64,000 bases of DNA from Clavibacter californiensis (GCF_021952865.1 NZ_CP040792.1:186001-250000); one strand, 5' to 3'; shown: positions 23,974 to 32,199, numbered from the stretch's first letter. Numbers and translations are program-made. The notes: generated by a model from the letters alone, not told the origin.

Positions 23974-24573
23974 CTACGCCGTCGCGGTCGCGGCCAGCGG
24001 CTGCTCCATGACGTGGTCCCTCTCGACGGCGTCCGAGAGCCGGAACGACCGCGTCCCGACGACACGGAAGCCGCTGCGCTCGTAGAAGCGGATGGCGCGC
24101 GCATTGTGCTCGTTGACGCCGAGCCAGATCCCGGCGTCGGCGTCGCGCCCCCGCTCCCCCGCCAGCTCGCGCGCGACCCGCAGCGTCTCCTCCATGAGCG
24201 GACGCGCGACGCCCGCGCCGTGCGACCCCCGCTCGACGTACACCTTGCTCAGCTCGACCTCCGGCCGCAGCCGGAGCGCGCCCGCCACGTCGGGATCCGC
24301 GGGCGGTGCGGCCACCACCATCGTGTAGCCGACCGGTCGCCCGTCCACCTCCGCGACCACGACCCGGTGCGCGGGATCCGCGAGGTGCGCCCGGAAGCGC
24401 GCGGGCGACAGGACGGCGCGGATGTGCTCCGCGATGGCCGCCGCCGTCGTCGTCGGCGGGCACGCGAGCGCGAAGGTGCGGGCGGCGAGGGCGGCCACCT
24501 CGTCCGCGTCGGCGGACGTCGCGACGCGGAAGGACGGGATGACGGGCTCGACGGCGGGATCCGGGATGCTCAC
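23974..24573 (-). CDS. GNAT-family N-acetyltransferase
   Basis: A 199-residue GNAT acetyltransferase. The motif A region is VELSKVYVERGSHGAGVARPLMEETL (about 110–135) and motif B is LGVNEHNARAIRFYERSGFRVVGTR (about 163–188). This arrangement resembles RimI-like and polyamine-type acetyltransferases, but the acceptor cannot be told. The GTG start is 7 nt after TAGGCT, a leaderless arrangement; other GTG/ATG codons upstream are less well placed. It is convergent with the LacI gene and lies downstream of the ribosomal protein genes on the same strand, beyond a strong terminator. Confidence 0.8.
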   Translation of the reverse strand: MSIPDPAVEPVIPSFRVATSADADEVAALAARTFALACPPTTTAAAIAEHIRAVLSPARFRAHLADPAHRVVVAEVDGRPVGYTMVVAAPPADPDVAGALRLRPEVELSKVYVERGSHGAGVARPLMEETLRVARELAGERGRDADAGIWLGVNEHNARAIRFYERSGFRVVGTRSFRLSDAVERDHVMEQPLAATATA

Positions 24574-24597
24574 CCTCACGAGCCTAGGCAGGCGCGC

Positions 24598-24673
24598 ACC
24601 CCGGGGACGACGGAAGGGCCCGCCGGACCTCGACGCCACCCCGCCCCGGGGAACGACGGAAGGGCCCGCCGGA
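24598..24673 (+). repeat. Direct repeat including half of the rplA terminator
   Basis: ACGACGGAAGGGCCCGCCGGA occurs at 24607–24627 and again at 24653–24673, each preceded by CCCCGGGG. Only the second copy has the complementary arm that forms the terminator, so the first is a duplicated half. Confidence 0.8.
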
Positions 24674-24685
24674 GCGGGCCCTTCC
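24658..24685 (-). terminator. Terminator of the rplKA transcript
   Basis: A perfect 12-bp stem GGAAGGGCCCGC/GCGGGCCCTTCC with a CGGA loop, 39 nt after the rplA stop on the minus strand. Confidence 0.85.
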
Positions 24686-24723
24686 TGTGCTGCTGGTCGT
24701 GCGTGCGCTCGCGCGCGGCGGTG

Positions 24724-25410
24724 CTAGATGGAGTTGACGTCCACGGGGATGCCGGGGCCGAAGGTCGTGGAGACCGTGGCCTTCTGCACGTAGCGGCCCT
24801 TCGAGGAGGACGGCTTGAGGCGGACGATCTCCTCGAGCGCTGCGCCGACGTTCTCCGAGAGCTGCTCGGGCGAGAAGCTCGCCTTGCCGACCACGAAGTG
24901 GACGTTGGCGTGCTTGTCGACGCGGAACTCGATCTTGCCGCCCTTGATGTCGGACACCGCGCGCGCGACGTCCGGGGTGACCGTGCCGGTCTTCGGGTTG
25001 GGCATGAGGCCACGCGGGCCGAGCACCTTGCCGAGACGACCGACCTTGCCCATGAGCTCGGGCGTCGAGACGGCGGAGTCGAACGACGTGTAGCCGCCCG
25101 CCACCTTCTCGATGAGCTCGTCGCCGCCGACCTCGTCGGCGCCGGCGGCGATGGCCGCCTCGGCCGCGGGGCCCGTCGCGAAGACGATGACGCGGGCGGT
25201 CTTGCCGGTACCGTGAGGAAGGATGACGGTGCCGCGGACCATCTGGTCTGCCTTGCGGGGGTCGACGCCGAGCTTGAGCGCGACCTCGACGGTGCTGTCG
25301 AACTTGCTGGAACCGGTCTCGCGCGCGAGCTCGACGGCCTCCGAGGCGGTGTACGCCTTGGTGAGGTCGATCTTCTCGGCTGCGGCCCGGTAGGCCTTTG
25401 ACTTCGCCAT
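24724..25410 (-). CDS. rplA: 50S ribosomal protein L1
   Basis: A 228-residue L1 protein. Signature stretches are [35 protein letters not shown] (about 34–68), [16 protein letters not shown] (about 130–145) and the ending [15 protein letters not shown]1 binds 23S rRNA at the exit-side stalk and often represses its own operon. It follows rplK by 99 bp; that gap holds a perfect hairpin that could be a regulatory or processing site. Length is normal for the family. Confidence 0.98.
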   Translation of the reverse strand: MAKSKAYRAAAEKIDLTKAYTASEAVELARETGSSKFDSTVEVALKLGVDPRKADQMVRGTVILPHGTGKTARVIVFATGPAAEAAIAAGADEVGGDELIEKVAGGYTSFDSAVSTPELMGKVGRLGKVLGPRGLMPNPKTGTVTPDVARAVSDIKGGKIEFRVDKHANVHFVVGKASFSPEQLSENVGAALEEIVRLKPSSSKGRYVQKATVSTTFGPGIPVDVNSI

Positions 25411-25475
25411 TCGTGTCTCCTGTTTCGAGAGTGCGGTTGATGTGAGCCTGGCCGGCTCTCCCGCGTGATGCTGGA

Positions 25476-25497
25476 GCGGATCCCGGTCGGGATCCGC
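25476..25497 (-). promoter_or_regulatory. Hairpin in the rplK–rplA gap
   Basis: GCGGATCCC and GGGATCCGC form a perfect 9-bp stem with a GGTC loop, 12 nt after the rplK stop. It could be an attenuator, a processing site or an L1 binding site; nothing decides between them. Confidence 0.45.
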
Positions 25498-25509
25498 GGG
25501 TGGTGGAGG

Positions 25510-25941
25510 CTAGGCCTCGACCGTGATGCCCATGGAGCGGGCGGTGCCGGCGATGATCTTCGCCGCGGCGTCGATGTCGTTGGCGTTGAGGTCGGCCTGC
25601 TTCTGCTCGGCGATCTCGCGGACCTGGTCCATCGTGAGCTTCGCGACCTTGACCGTGTGCGGCGTGCCCGAGCCCTTGGCGACTCCGGCGGCCTTCTTGA
25701 TGAGCTCCGCGGCCGGGGGCGTCTTGAGGATGAACGTGAACGTCCGGTCCTCGTAGACGGTGATCTCGACGGGGATGACGTTCCCGCGCTGAGCCTCGGT
25801 CTGGGCGTTGTACGCCTTGCAGAACTCCATGATGTTGACGCCGTGCTGTCCCAGCGCCGGCCCGATGGGCGGTGCGGGGTTGGCGGCGCCGGCCTTGATC
25901 TGCAGCTTGATCAGACCCGTGACCTTCTTCTTCGGTGCCAT
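25510..25941 (-). CDS. rplK: 50S ribosomal protein L11
   Basis: A 143-residue L11 with the canonical proline-rich start [31 protein letters not shown], which binds the GTPase-associated centre and is the thiostrepton-site protein. The C-terminal RNA-binding domain includes [19 protein letters not shown] and ends in [10 protein letters not shown]. It lies 53 bp after nusG on the same strand, the standard order. Confidence 0.98.
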   Translation of the reverse strand: MAPKKKVTGLIKLQIKAGAANPAPPIGPALGQHGVNIMEFCKAYNAQTEAQRGNVIPVEITVYEDRTFTFILKTPPAAELIKKAAGVAKGSGTPHTVKVAKLTMDQVREIAEQKQADLNANDIDAAAKIIAGTARSMGITVEA

Positions 25942-25994
25942 TTCTCTTCCTTCTTCTTGATTGCTAGATCGAGCGGGCCGCGCGGCCCGACCGC

Positions 25995-27029
25995 CTAGAG
26001 CTTGGTGACCTGGTCGAAGCTGAGCTCGACCGGGGTCTCGCGCTCGAACAGGGAGACGAGCACCGTGAGCTTGCCGCTCTCGGGCTTGATCTCGCTGATG
26101 GAGCCGGGGAGGCCCGCGAACGAGCCCTCCTTGATCGTGATGGTCTCGCCGATCTCGAAGTCGACCTCGGCGGCGACGACGCGCTGCGCCTGGCCGCCCT
26201 TGGTGGGCTGGCCCTTGACCTGCGCCACCTCCTTGATCTCGACGAGGCTCTTCAGCATGGAGAAGGCCTCCTCGAAGCGGAGGGGCGTGGGATTGTGGGC
26301 GTTGCCCACGAAGCCCGTGACGCCGGGGGTGTGGCGGACGACCGACCAGCTGTCCTCGTTGAGGGCCATGCGCACCAGCACGTAGCCGGGGATGCGCACG
26401 CGGTTGACCATCTTGCGCTGGCCGTTCTTGATCTCGACGACGTCCTCCATCGGGACCTCGATCTGGTAGATGTCGTCCTCCATGTTGAGCGACACCATGC
26501 GGTTCTCGATGTTGCTCTTCACGCGGCGCTCGAAGCCCGCGTAGGAGTGGATGACGTACCACTTGCCCGGCTTGGAGCGGAGCTCCTTGCGGAAGTCCTC
26601 GTAGGGGTCGACCTCGGCGTCGTCCTCGGTCGCGGCCTCGTCGGGGACCAGGTCGGCCTCGGCCTCGGCGATGTCCTCCGCGGTGGCGGGCGACACATCG
26701 GCGGCCTCGAGGGCCTCCTCGGCCGCCTCCTCCTCCGCCTCGTCGTCGGTCGCCTCGACGGCGGCTTCGGCCTCGTCGGGCGAGTCGACGTCGAGCGCGT
26801 CCTCGACGATGGCGTCGGCCTCGGGGTCCTCGACGGACTCCATCGCGTCGAGCGCCGCCGTCAGGTCGGTCTCGACCGAGTCGGACTCGACGTGCAGGGC
26901 GGTGTGCTCCGCCGCGTCCGAGCTCTCCTCGGAGGACTCGATGGCGTGGCCCTCCTGGACCTCGTCCACCTCGGAGGACTGCTCCGCCGCGGGGGCGAGG
27001 TCGACGTCGTCGCGCTTGCTCTCAGCCAA
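25995..27029 (-). CDS. nusG: Transcription elongation/termination factor NusG
   Basis: A 344-residue NusG. The conserved part starts near residue 155 ([22 protein letters not shown]), covers the NGN domain to about 275, then the KOW domain ([37 protein letters not shown]) to the end. Ahead of it is a ~150-residue extension almost entirely of Asp, Glu, Ala, Ser and Val. Acidic extensions are known in actinobacterial NusG, but this one is long. The start codon is TTG, supported by GGGAAG about 8 nt upstream and by continuity of the acidic sequence. It follows secE after 186 bp. Confidence 0.95.
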   Translation of the reverse strand: MAESKRDDVDLAPAAEQSSEVDEVQEGHAIESSEESSDAAEHTALHVESDSVETDLTAALDAMESVEDPEADAIVEDALDVDSPDEAEAAVEATDDEAEEEAAEEALEAADVSPATAEDIAEAEADLVPDEAATEDDAEVDPYEDFRKELRSKPGKWYVIHSYAGFERRVKSNIENRMVSLNMEDDIYQIEVPMEDVVEIKNGQRKMVNRVRIPGYVLVRMALNEDSWSVVRHTPGVTGFVGNAHNPTPLRFEEAFSMLKSLVEIKEVAQVKGQPTKGGQAQRVVAAEVDFEIGETITIKEGSFAGLPGSISEIKPESGKLTVLVSLFERETPVELSFDQVTKL

Positions 27030-27144
27030 TGGATCTACTTCCCTCGTTCTTCGTCGTGCGTTGCCGTTCTGTGCCGTGCTGGTCCGGGCGCCGGGCCGCG
27101 CGGATGCGAGACCCGTGAGGATCCGCTCCGCGGCCGTGCTCCGC

Positions 27145-27169
27145 GCGCGTGGACCCGTGGTCCGCGCGC
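27145..27169 (-). promoter_or_regulatory. Hairpin in the secE–nusG gap
   Basis: GGACC/GGTCC plus outer GCGCG pairs form an 11-bp stem (one G–T pair) with a 3-nt loop, between secE and nusG on the minus strand. It may lower read-through or mark mRNA processing. Confidence 0.4.
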
Positions 27170-27215
27170 CGCTCGCCCTCCCGGCCCGTGCCGCCTCCGC
27201 GTGGAGGCCCTGGTG

Positions 27216-27488
27216 CTAGGCGCCGCTGCCGAACACCACGATGGCGAGGTAGCCGAACAGCTGGTCGAGGAGCGAGACGATCACCATCATGACGATGACG
27301 AAGGCCAGCACCACTCCCGTGAACGTCAGCAGCTCCTTGCGGGTGGGGGTGACCACCTTCTTGAGCTCCTGCACGACCTGCTTGATGAAGAGCACCAGTC
27401 GGGCGAAGGGGTTGCGCCGTGCGTCCCGCTGCTCGCGAGCCTGCGCGACGATCTCCTCGCTCGGCTCGTCGACGATCTTCCGCGCCAC
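27216..27488 (-). CDS. secE: Preprotein translocase subunit SecE
   Basis: A 90-residue SecE of the short, single-membrane-helix type. The amphipathic helix and hallmark FIKQVVQELKKVVTPTRKELLTFT (about 33–57) precede the membrane helix VVLAFVIVMMVIVSLLDQLFGYL. It is part of the SecYEG protein-export channel. The GTG start has GGAAGGG 8 nt upstream. It lies between tRNA-Trp and nusG, the usual actinobacterial order. Confidence 0.97.
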   Translation of the reverse strand: MARKIVDEPSEEIVAQAREQRDARRNPFARLVLFIKQVVQELKKVVTPTRKELLTFTGVVLAFVIVMMVIVSLLDQLFGYLAIVVFGSGA

Positions 27489-27575
27489 GCGTGGGTCCCT
27501 TCCTGCATTGCTCGGCCTTCGCCCGGAGTTCGGGCGAGCCGCGATGTCACGCGCCCGGGGACCCGTTCCATCTAG

Positions 27576-27648
27576 CAGGGCGGACAGGACTCGAACCTGC
27601 AACCTGCGGTTTTGGAGACCGCTGCTCTACCAATTGAGCCACCACCCT
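27576..27648 (-). tRNA. tRNA-Trp (anticodon CCA)
   Basis: A 73-nt cloverleaf: acceptor AGGGTGG/CCGCCCT with discriminator G, anticodon stem GCGGT/ACCGC around loop CTCCAAA with anticodon CCA, and T-arm GTTCGAGTC. CCA is not encoded. It sits 87 bp upstream of secE on the same strand, a conserved neighbourhood. Confidence 0.97.
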
Positions 27649-27823
27649 CTGCGTCGACACCCGCCTGCCCTCATGCGCCACGACCGTGCGAGCACGGACG
27701 GAAGAAGGCGCGGAAGAGCATGGCGGAGATACCGACCCGGACGAGTGTACCAGCATCCGCGGGGCCGCGGTCGGGGCGGGCGCCAGGGGCGTCGGCACCC
27801 GCGTGGCGGCGGGCGCGGATCCC

Positions 27824-27829
27824 TATGCT
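27824..27829 (+). promoter_or_regulatory. -10 box TATGCT for a leaderless aminotransferase mRNA
   Basis: TATGCT is followed by exactly 7 nt and then the ATG, so transcription should begin at or next to the start codon. No ribosome-binding site is present, consistent with a leaderless mRNA. Confidence 0.65.
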
Positions 27830-27836
27830 CACATGC

Positions 27837-29054
27837 ATGGCCGAACCGCAGAGCACAGTCCCCCTCAGCCGCGTCTCCACCCGCATCGGATCCATCGCCG
27901 AGTCCGCGACCCTCAAGGTCGACGGCAAGGCCAAGGCCCTGCAGGCCGCCGGGCGCCCCGTCATCAGCTTCGCGGCGGGCGAGCCCGACTTCCCGACGCC
28001 CGACTACGTGGTCGAGGCCGCGGTCGAGGCGGCGCGGGATCCCCGCAACCACCGCTACACCGCCGCGGCCGGCCTCCCCGACCTCCGCGAGGCGATCGCG
28101 GAGAAGACCCGAGTCTCCTCGGGCCTCGACGTGGGCATCGACCGCATCATCGTCACCAACGGCGGCAAGCAGGCCGTCTACCAGGCGTTCCAGACGCTGC
28201 TCGACCCGGGCGACGAGGTCCTCGTGCCCACGCCCTACTGGACCACATACCCCGAGGCGATCCGGCTCGCGGGAGGCGTGCCCGTCGACGTCTTCGCGGG
28301 CGCCGACCAGGGCTACCTCGTCACGGTCGAGCAGCTCGAGGCCGCGTGGACGCCGCGCACCAAGGTGCTGCTGTTCGTCTCGCCCTCGAACCCGACCGGC
28401 GCCGTCTACTCGCGCGAGCAGACGCGGGAGATCGGCGAGTGGGCGGACTCCAAGGGCCTCTGGGTCATCAGCGACGAGATCTACCAGGACCTGGTCTACG
28501 ACGGGGCCGAGGCCGCGAGCATCGTCGACGTGGTGCCGGCGCTGGCCGACCGCACCATCCTCGTGAACGGCGTCGCCAAGACCTACGCCATGACCGGCTG
28601 GCGCGTCGGGTGGATGGTCGGCCCGGCCGACGCCATCAAGGCCGCGGGCAACCTGCAGTCGCACCTCTCGTCCAACGTCTCGAACGTGTCGCAGCGCGCG
28701 GCCATCGCGGCGCTCCGCGGCCCCCGCGACACCGTCGACAAGATGCGCGAGGCCTTCGACCGCCGCCGCCGCACGATCGTCGCCGAGCTCGACGCCATCC
28801 CCGGCTTCGTCACCCCCACCCCGCAGGGCGCGTTCTACGTCTACCCCGACGTGACGGGCCTCTTCGGCCGCGACATCGATGGCGTCACGCCGACCACCTC
28901 GCTCGAGGTCGCCGACGTGCTGCTCGAGAAGGCCGAGGTCGCGGCGGTGCCCGGCGAGGCGTTCGGCCCGAGCGGCTTCCTGCGCTTCAGCTACGCGCTC
29001 GGCGACGAGGCGCTGCTCGAGGGCGTGCGCCGGATCCGCGACCTGCTGGCCTGA
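27837..29054 (+). CDS. aspC: Pyridoxal-phosphate aminotransferase, class I (aspartate aminotransferase type)
   Basis: A 405-residue fold-type I aminotransferase. Visible residues are [12 protein letters not shown] (N-terminal substrate loop), [11 protein letters not shown] (PLP phosphate contact), [10 protein letters not shown] (Asn of the NPTG motif), [12 protein letters not shown] (Asp and Tyr), [15 protein letters not shown] (catalytic Lys) and the C-terminal Arg in FLRFSYALG. This matches the 1-gamma aspartate/prephenate aminotransferase group. It probably makes aspartate, perhaps also tyrosine precursors. The start is leaderless by the TATGCT box. It is convergent with murB. Confidence 0.9.
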   Translation: MAEPQSTVPLSRVSTRIGSIAESATLKVDGKAKALQAAGRPVISFAAGEPDFPTPDYVVEAAVEAARDPRNHRYTAAAGLPDLREAIAEKTRVSSGLDVGIDRIIVTNGGKQAVYQAFQTLLDPGDEVLVPTPYWTTYPEAIRLAGGVPVDVFAGADQGYLVTVEQLEAAWTPRTKVLLFVSPSNPTGAVYSREQTREIGEWADSKGLWVISDEIYQDLVYDGAEAASIVDVVPALADRTILVNGVAKTYAMTGWRVGWMVGPADAIKAAGNLQSHLSSNVSNVSQRAAIAALRGPRDTVDKMREAFDRRRRTIVAELDAIPGFVTPTPQGAFYVYPDVTGLFGRDIDGVTPTTSLEVADVLLEKAEVAAVPGEAFGPSGFLRFSYALGDEALLEGVRRIRDLLA

Positions 29055-29087
29055 TCCGCCGCCCGGCCCGCGCGGGTCGGCCCGCGC

Positions 29088-30242
29088 CTACAGGGCGAGG
29101 CCGACCAGCACGGGCTCGGGCTGCAGGATCACGCCATGCTCGCTCATCACGCGGCCCTGCACGTAGCGCGCGAGGGCGGCGACGTCCTCGGCGGTCGCGG
29201 TGCCGCGGTTGGTGAGCGCGAGCGTGTGCTTCGAGGAGACGGCGGCGCCCGATCCCGGCAGCCGGTACCCGCGGCTGACGCCCGAGTGCTCGATGAGCCA
29301 GGCGGCGCTGAGCTTCACGCCGGCGGGCTCGCGGCGGCGACGCGCGGCGGCCTCGCGCTCGATCGCGTCGGCGACCTCCCATGCGTCGCCGAGCGGCACG
29401 ACGAGGTCCTGGGGCGGATCCTCCTGCGGCCAGCGCGGGGCGTCGGCCGGGAGGGTGCGCGCGAACGCGGCGCTCACGATGGGGTTCGTGAAGAACGAGC
29501 CCGCGCTCCAGGTGTCGTGATCCGCGTCGTCGAGCACCATGCCCTTGGAGGCACGGAGGGCGAGCACCGTCTCGCGCACGCGGGCGACCGGTACGCGGTC
29601 GCCGAGCTCGACGCCGAGCGCGCCCGCGAGCTGCGGATAGGCGACGGGCAGGCCGAGCGCGTCGGGCCCGTCGCCGCGGGTGAGCGCGAAGTCGACCGAG
29701 AGGACGACGCCCACGCGGCCGCGCTTGAGGGCGGAGGTGCGGTAGCCGAGGCCGAGGTCGGCGGCGCCCAGCCGCTCGACCGCCCCGGTCTCGTAGTCGA
29801 GGAAGTCGACGCCCTCGAGGACATCGGCCACCTCCTGGCCGTACGCGCCGATGTTCTGCACGGGCGAGGCGCCGGTGGATCCGGGGATCCCCGAGAGCGC
29901 CTCGAGCCCGGTCAGGCCCTCGGCCACCGTGCGCGCGACGAGCGCGTCCCACGGCTCGCCAGCCTGCACGCGCACGAGGACGGTGCCATCCGGGCGCTCC
30001 TCACCGACGTCGACGCCGCGGGTCGCGATGCGGATGACGGTGCCCTCGACACCCTGGTCGGAGATGAGGGAGTTGGATCCGCCGCCGAGGACCATCCAGT
30101 CCTCGCCCACGGCCCACAGGCCGAGGAGCGTGTCGACCAGCTCGTCGCGCTCGCTCACGGTGACGAGCTCCTCGGCCGGTCCGCCCACGCGCAGCGTGGT
30201 GAGGTCGGCGAGCGGCGCGTCGCGGTGGGTCTCGATCGTCAC
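29088..30242 (-). CDS. murB: UDP-N-acetylenolpyruvoylglucosamine reductase MurB
   Basis: A 384-residue FAD enzyme that reduces UDP-GlcNAc-enolpyruvate to UDP-MurNAc in peptidoglycan synthesis. FAD-binding motifs are TTLRVGGPAEELVTV (about 15–29), LGGGSNSLISD (about 52–62) and GLEALSGIPGSTGASPVQNIGAYGQEV (about 113–139). The catalytic Ser is in AGSFFTNPIV and the C-terminal Glu in EHGVILQPEP. It resembles the type I, E. coli-like MurB. The GTG start lies 7 nt after the dehydratase gene stop, so it belongs to the hadA–hadB–murB operon, a common actinobacterial arrangement. Confidence 0.95.
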   Translation of the reverse strand: MTIETHRDAPLADLTTLRVGGPAEELVTVSERDELVDTLLGLWAVGEDWMVLGGGSNSLISDQGVEGTVIRIATRGVDVGEERPDGTVLVRVQAGEPWDALVARTVAEGLTGLEALSGIPGSTGASPVQNIGAYGQEVADVLEGVDFLDYETGAVERLGAADLGLGYRTSALKRGRVGVVLSVDFALTRGDGPDALGLPVAYPQLAGALGVELGDRVPVARVRETVLALRASKGMVLDDADHDTWSAGSFFTNPIVSAAFARTLPADAPRWPQEDPPQDLVVPLGDAWEVADAIEREAAARRRREPAGVKLSAAWLIEHSGVSRGYRLPGSGAAVSSKHTLALTNRGTATAEDVAALARYVQGRVMSEHGVILQPEPVLVGLAL

Positions 30243-30249
30243 GGGTGCC

Positions 30250-30684
30250 CTACGCCAGCCGGACCTGCGCCTGCGCGCGGCCGAGCACGGTCTTCCCGTC
30301 GACGGAGACGGCGATGTCGATCCGCGCGGTGCCGGCATCGGCGTCGATCGCACCGACCTTGGCGACGATCGAGAGGTCCTGGCCGTCGGCGGGATCCACG
30401 ACCACGGGCCGCGTGAACCGCACGCCGTAGGACACGACGCGCGAGGGATCGCCCGCCCAGTCGGCCACGGGCTGCACGGCCTGGCCCATCGTGAGCATGC
30501 CGTGGGCGAGGACACCCGGCAGCCCGACCGACGCGGCCACGTCGTCCCGGTAGTGGATGGGGTTGAAGTCGCCCGACGCGCCGGCATAGCGGACGAGGGA
30601 GTCGCGCGTGAGGTGCACGGAGCGCTCCGCCACGACGTCGCCCACGGCGAGGTCGGCGAGCACGGGCACGGCCGCGGCGCTCAC
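30250..30684 (-). CDS. MaoC-like dehydratase (HadB-like)
   Basis: A 144-residue hot-dog-fold protein with the hydratase-2 motif at about residues 32–60 (YAGASGDFNPIHYRDDVAASVGLPGVLAHGMLTMG); Asp and His of the catalytic dyad are present. With its neighbour it should form a heterodimeric (R)-specific 3-hydroxyacyl dehydratase like mycobacterial HadAB. In a bacterium without mycolic acids its role is probably in fatty-acid metabolism. The GTG overlaps the upstream stop by 4 bp. Confidence 0.85.
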   Translation of the reverse strand: MSAAAVPVLADLAVGDVVAERSVHLTRDSLVRYAGASGDFNPIHYRDDVAASVGLPGVLAHGMLTMGQAVQPVADWAGDPSRVVSYGVRFTRPVVVDPADGQDLSIVAKVGAIDADAGTARIDIAVSVDGKTVLGRAQAQVRLA

Positions 30685-31130
30685 GCGTCGTCCCCGCGGA
30701 CCACGAGGGTGGACACGGCCGTGACGACGTGCGCGCCGGATCCGTCGACCATGGCGGACTCGGCGGTGACCATCGCGTTGCCGCCGAGGGTCGCCACCTT
30801 GGTGACGGTGAGCGTCGCGGTGAGCTCGTCGCCCGCTACCACCGGCCGGGTGTAGGTGAAGGCCTGCTCGCCGTGGACCACTCGGCTGAAGTCGATGCCG
30901 GCGTCGGGCTCGGCGAGCAGCTGCGCGAGCGTCGCCTCCTGCACCACGACGGGGAAGGTGCTCGGCGCGACCACGTCGACGTGGCCGGCGGCGCGCGCGG
31001 CATCCGGGTCGAGGTGGACGGGGTGGGTGGCGCCGACGGCGCGGGCGAACTCGCGCACCTTCTCGCGTCCCACCAGGTACGGGGCGGCGGCGGGGAGCAC
31101 GCGACCCTGGAGGTCTGGATTCACTGGCAC
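30681..31130 (-). CDS. FAS1-like dehydratase domain protein (HadA/HadC-like)
   Basis: A 149-residue hot-dog protein of the N-terminal MaoC-dehydratase type (PAAAPYLVGREKVREFARAVGATHPVHLDPDAARAAGH ... FSRVVHGEQAFTYTRPVVAGDEL), lacking the full catalytic dyad, which the partner subunit supplies. It is first in the hadA–hadB–murB operon. The GTG start lies 6 nt after TAGGAT, a leaderless promoter. A strong terminator just upstream isolates it from the 28-residue peptide gene. Confidence 0.82.
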   Translation of the reverse strand: MPVNPDLQGRVLPAAAPYLVGREKVREFARAVGATHPVHLDPDAARAAGHVDVVAPSTFPVVVQEATLAQLLAEPDAGIDFSRVVHGEQAFTYTRPVVAGDELTATLTVTKVATLGGNAMVTAESAMVDGSGAHVVTAVSTLVVRGDDA

Positions 31131-31198
31131 CGGACGATCCTACGCGGCGGGCGTCGGCGCGAACGGGGCCGGCCTCTCCCCTTCCGGGTACACGAGAA

Positions 31199-31229
31199 CC
31201 CCGGCCCCCACTTCTCGTGGGGACCGGGG
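31199..31229 (-). terminator. Terminator of the 28-residue peptide gene
   Basis: CCCCGG plus CCCCAC pair with GTGGGG plus CCGGGG across one internal mismatch: 12 pairs, 5-nt loop. It lies 36 nt after the peptide stop and just before the hadA-like promoter. Confidence 0.8.
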
Positions 31230-31265
31230 CCCGGGGCCCGATTCCGCTGCTGCGGCGTCAGCTGC

Positions 31266-31352
31266 CTACTGGCAGGAGTCGCACTGCAGGAGCTCCATGG
31301 GGTCGACGGGGATCGCGTAGCCGCCGACGGTGTCGTTGTTGTCGTAGTCCAT
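31266..31352 (-). CDS. 28-residue peptide ending in CDSCQ, unknown function
   Basis: A very short gene. It begins MDYDNNDTVGGYAIPVD and ends MELLQCDSCQ, so it has an acidic start, a GGYAIP centre and a C-terminal CxxC. GGGAGG lies 5 nt before the ATG, a near-ideal ribosome-binding site. It has its own promoter with a palindromic operator, a ~135-nt leader with two stable hairpins, and its own terminator, so it is clearly an expressed unit. No membrane segment or signal is visible. The C-terminal CxxC could bind metal or act in redox, or the peptide could be modified. I do not recognise the family. Confidence 0.75.
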   Translation of the reverse strand: MDYDNNDTVGGYAIPVDPMELLQCDSCQ

Positions 31353-31377
31353 GGGTGCCTCCCGTTGTGTCTGGTCG

Positions 31378-31456
31378 GGAACCGCCGGTGCGGTTCCTCA
31401 GGTCTCGTGGCTCTCGCCCCGATGGCCTCCGGATCCGCGTCTTCGCGAGGATCCGG
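31378..31456 (-). promoter_or_regulatory. Structured 5' leader of the 28-residue peptide gene
   Basis: Two hairpins lie in the leader: GGAACCGC–CGGT–GCGGTTCC (8 bp, 31378–31397), and CCGGATCC with GCG paired to CGC and GGATCCGG (11 bp with a 2-nt bulge, 31429–31456). Together with the 28-residue gene they fill most of the space between promoter and start. Function as attenuator, thermosensor or RNA-stability element is open. The 31353–31721 stretch otherwise holds only the promoter, palindrome and the next terminator. Confidence 0.5.
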
Positions 31457-31494
31457 CTTGCTCGGCCACCCGGTGGGGCGGTGAGGTTCTCCAC

Positions 31495-31522
31495 TATATA
31501 ACCCGAACTACAGACCTGTCAT
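31495..31522 (-). promoter_or_regulatory. Promoter of the 28-residue peptide gene
   Basis: On the minus strand ATGACA (31517–31522), 16-nt spacer, TATATA (31495–31500). It is the most consensus-like -10 box in the window, predicting a strong vegetative promoter with a leader of about 135 nt. Confidence 0.65.
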
Positions 31523-31523
31523 T

Positions 31524-31539
31524 CCACTACATGTAGTGG
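31524..31539. promoter_or_regulatory. Perfect 16-bp palindrome CCACTACATGTAGTGG
   Basis: Fully self-complementary and placed directly upstream of the -35 box of the 28-residue peptide gene. This is an activator-like position. The regulator is unknown. Confidence 0.6.
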
Positions 31540-31662
31540 TTCGGCGTGTCGCGGTGCCTTCCGCGCCGTCATGCGGATCCGGGCACGCCGCCCGGATCGG
31601 GAGCTCGTGCGGACCCGGCGTGTCGCCCCTCACGGAACGCGGGACGACCGACCCGGGACGCG

Positions 31663-31697
31663 CGAGGGCCGCCGCGAACACGTCGCGGCGGCCCTCG
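31663..31697 (-). terminator. Terminator of the 65-residue acidic protein gene
   Basis: AGGGCCGCCGCGA pairs perfectly with TCGCGGCGGCCCT, extended by two outer pairs (15 bp), loop ACACG, 24 nt after the stop. Between this and the palindrome at 31524 I see nothing else. Confidence 0.85.
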
Positions 31698-31721
31698 TGC
31701 GCTCGGTGCGCGGGATGCGGA

Positions 31722-31919
31722 TCAGGCGCCGCCCTCGCGCGCCTCCTTCTCCTCCTCGGACTCGCTGGCGGTGTAGTCGCCGCCGGCGGGCGCCTCGCGG
31801 CGCTCCTCGTCGTGGGCGTGGGGGACGGGGTTGCCCTGGGTCTTGTAGAGCACGTCGTCGTGCTCGGCGCCCGAGGCGTGGTCGTGGTCGGTGGGATCCG
31901 TGGAGTCGTGGTGGGTCAT
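31722..31919 (-). CDS. 65-residue acidic hydrophilic protein, unknown function
   Basis: A 65-residue protein rich in Asp, Glu, His and Thr, with no hydrophobic segment. It reads as largely disordered (THHDSTDPTDHDHASG at the start, SESEEEKEAREGGA at the end). The ATG lies 6 nt after TAGCCT, a leaderless promoter, and a 15-bp terminator follows the stop, so it has its own transcription unit. Proteins like this in actinobacteria are often stress-related, but I can name no family. Confidence 0.65.
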   Translation of the reverse strand: MTHHDSTDPTDHDHASGAEHDDVLYKTQGNPVPHAHDEERREAPAGGDYTASESEEEKEAREGGA

Positions 31920-32014
31920 GCCCGGAGGCTACGCCGCGGCGGGGGACGCCGGAAGGCCGGGCGCCGCGGGAGGACACGCGGACGGCGGGCGGAGCCCCGC
32001 GGGCAGAGGAAAGA

Positions 32015-32043
32015 CCCCGGAACCTGGCGAGAGGTGTCCGGGG
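32015..32043 (-). terminator. Terminator after tRNA-Met
   Basis: CCCCGGAACCT pairs with AGGT, a 1-nt bulge, then TCCGGGG: 11 pairs and a 6-nt loop, 41 nt downstream of the tRNA on the minus strand. Confidence 0.65.
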
Positions 32044-32083
32044 CCTATCGAGGAGGACGGATGCTTGACGATCCGTGCTTCCG

Positions 32084-32157
32084 TAGCGGGAGCGGGACTT
32101 GAACCCGCGACACCACGATTATGAGCCGTGTGCTCTAACCACCTGAGCTACCCCGCC
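32084..32157 (-). tRNA. tRNA-Met, elongator (anticodon CAT)
   Basis: A 74-nt cloverleaf with anticodon stem CACGG/TCGTG and loop CTCATAA. The 5' end GGCGGGG pairs with TCCCGCT, leaving a G–U at the first acceptor pair. It lacks the initiator features. tRNA-Ile with a modified CAT anticodon is the alternative. Confidence 0.9.
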
Positions 32158-32199
32158 ATGACCCCCGCGTCCGGCCGCAGCCGGACCCGAAGAGGATCG

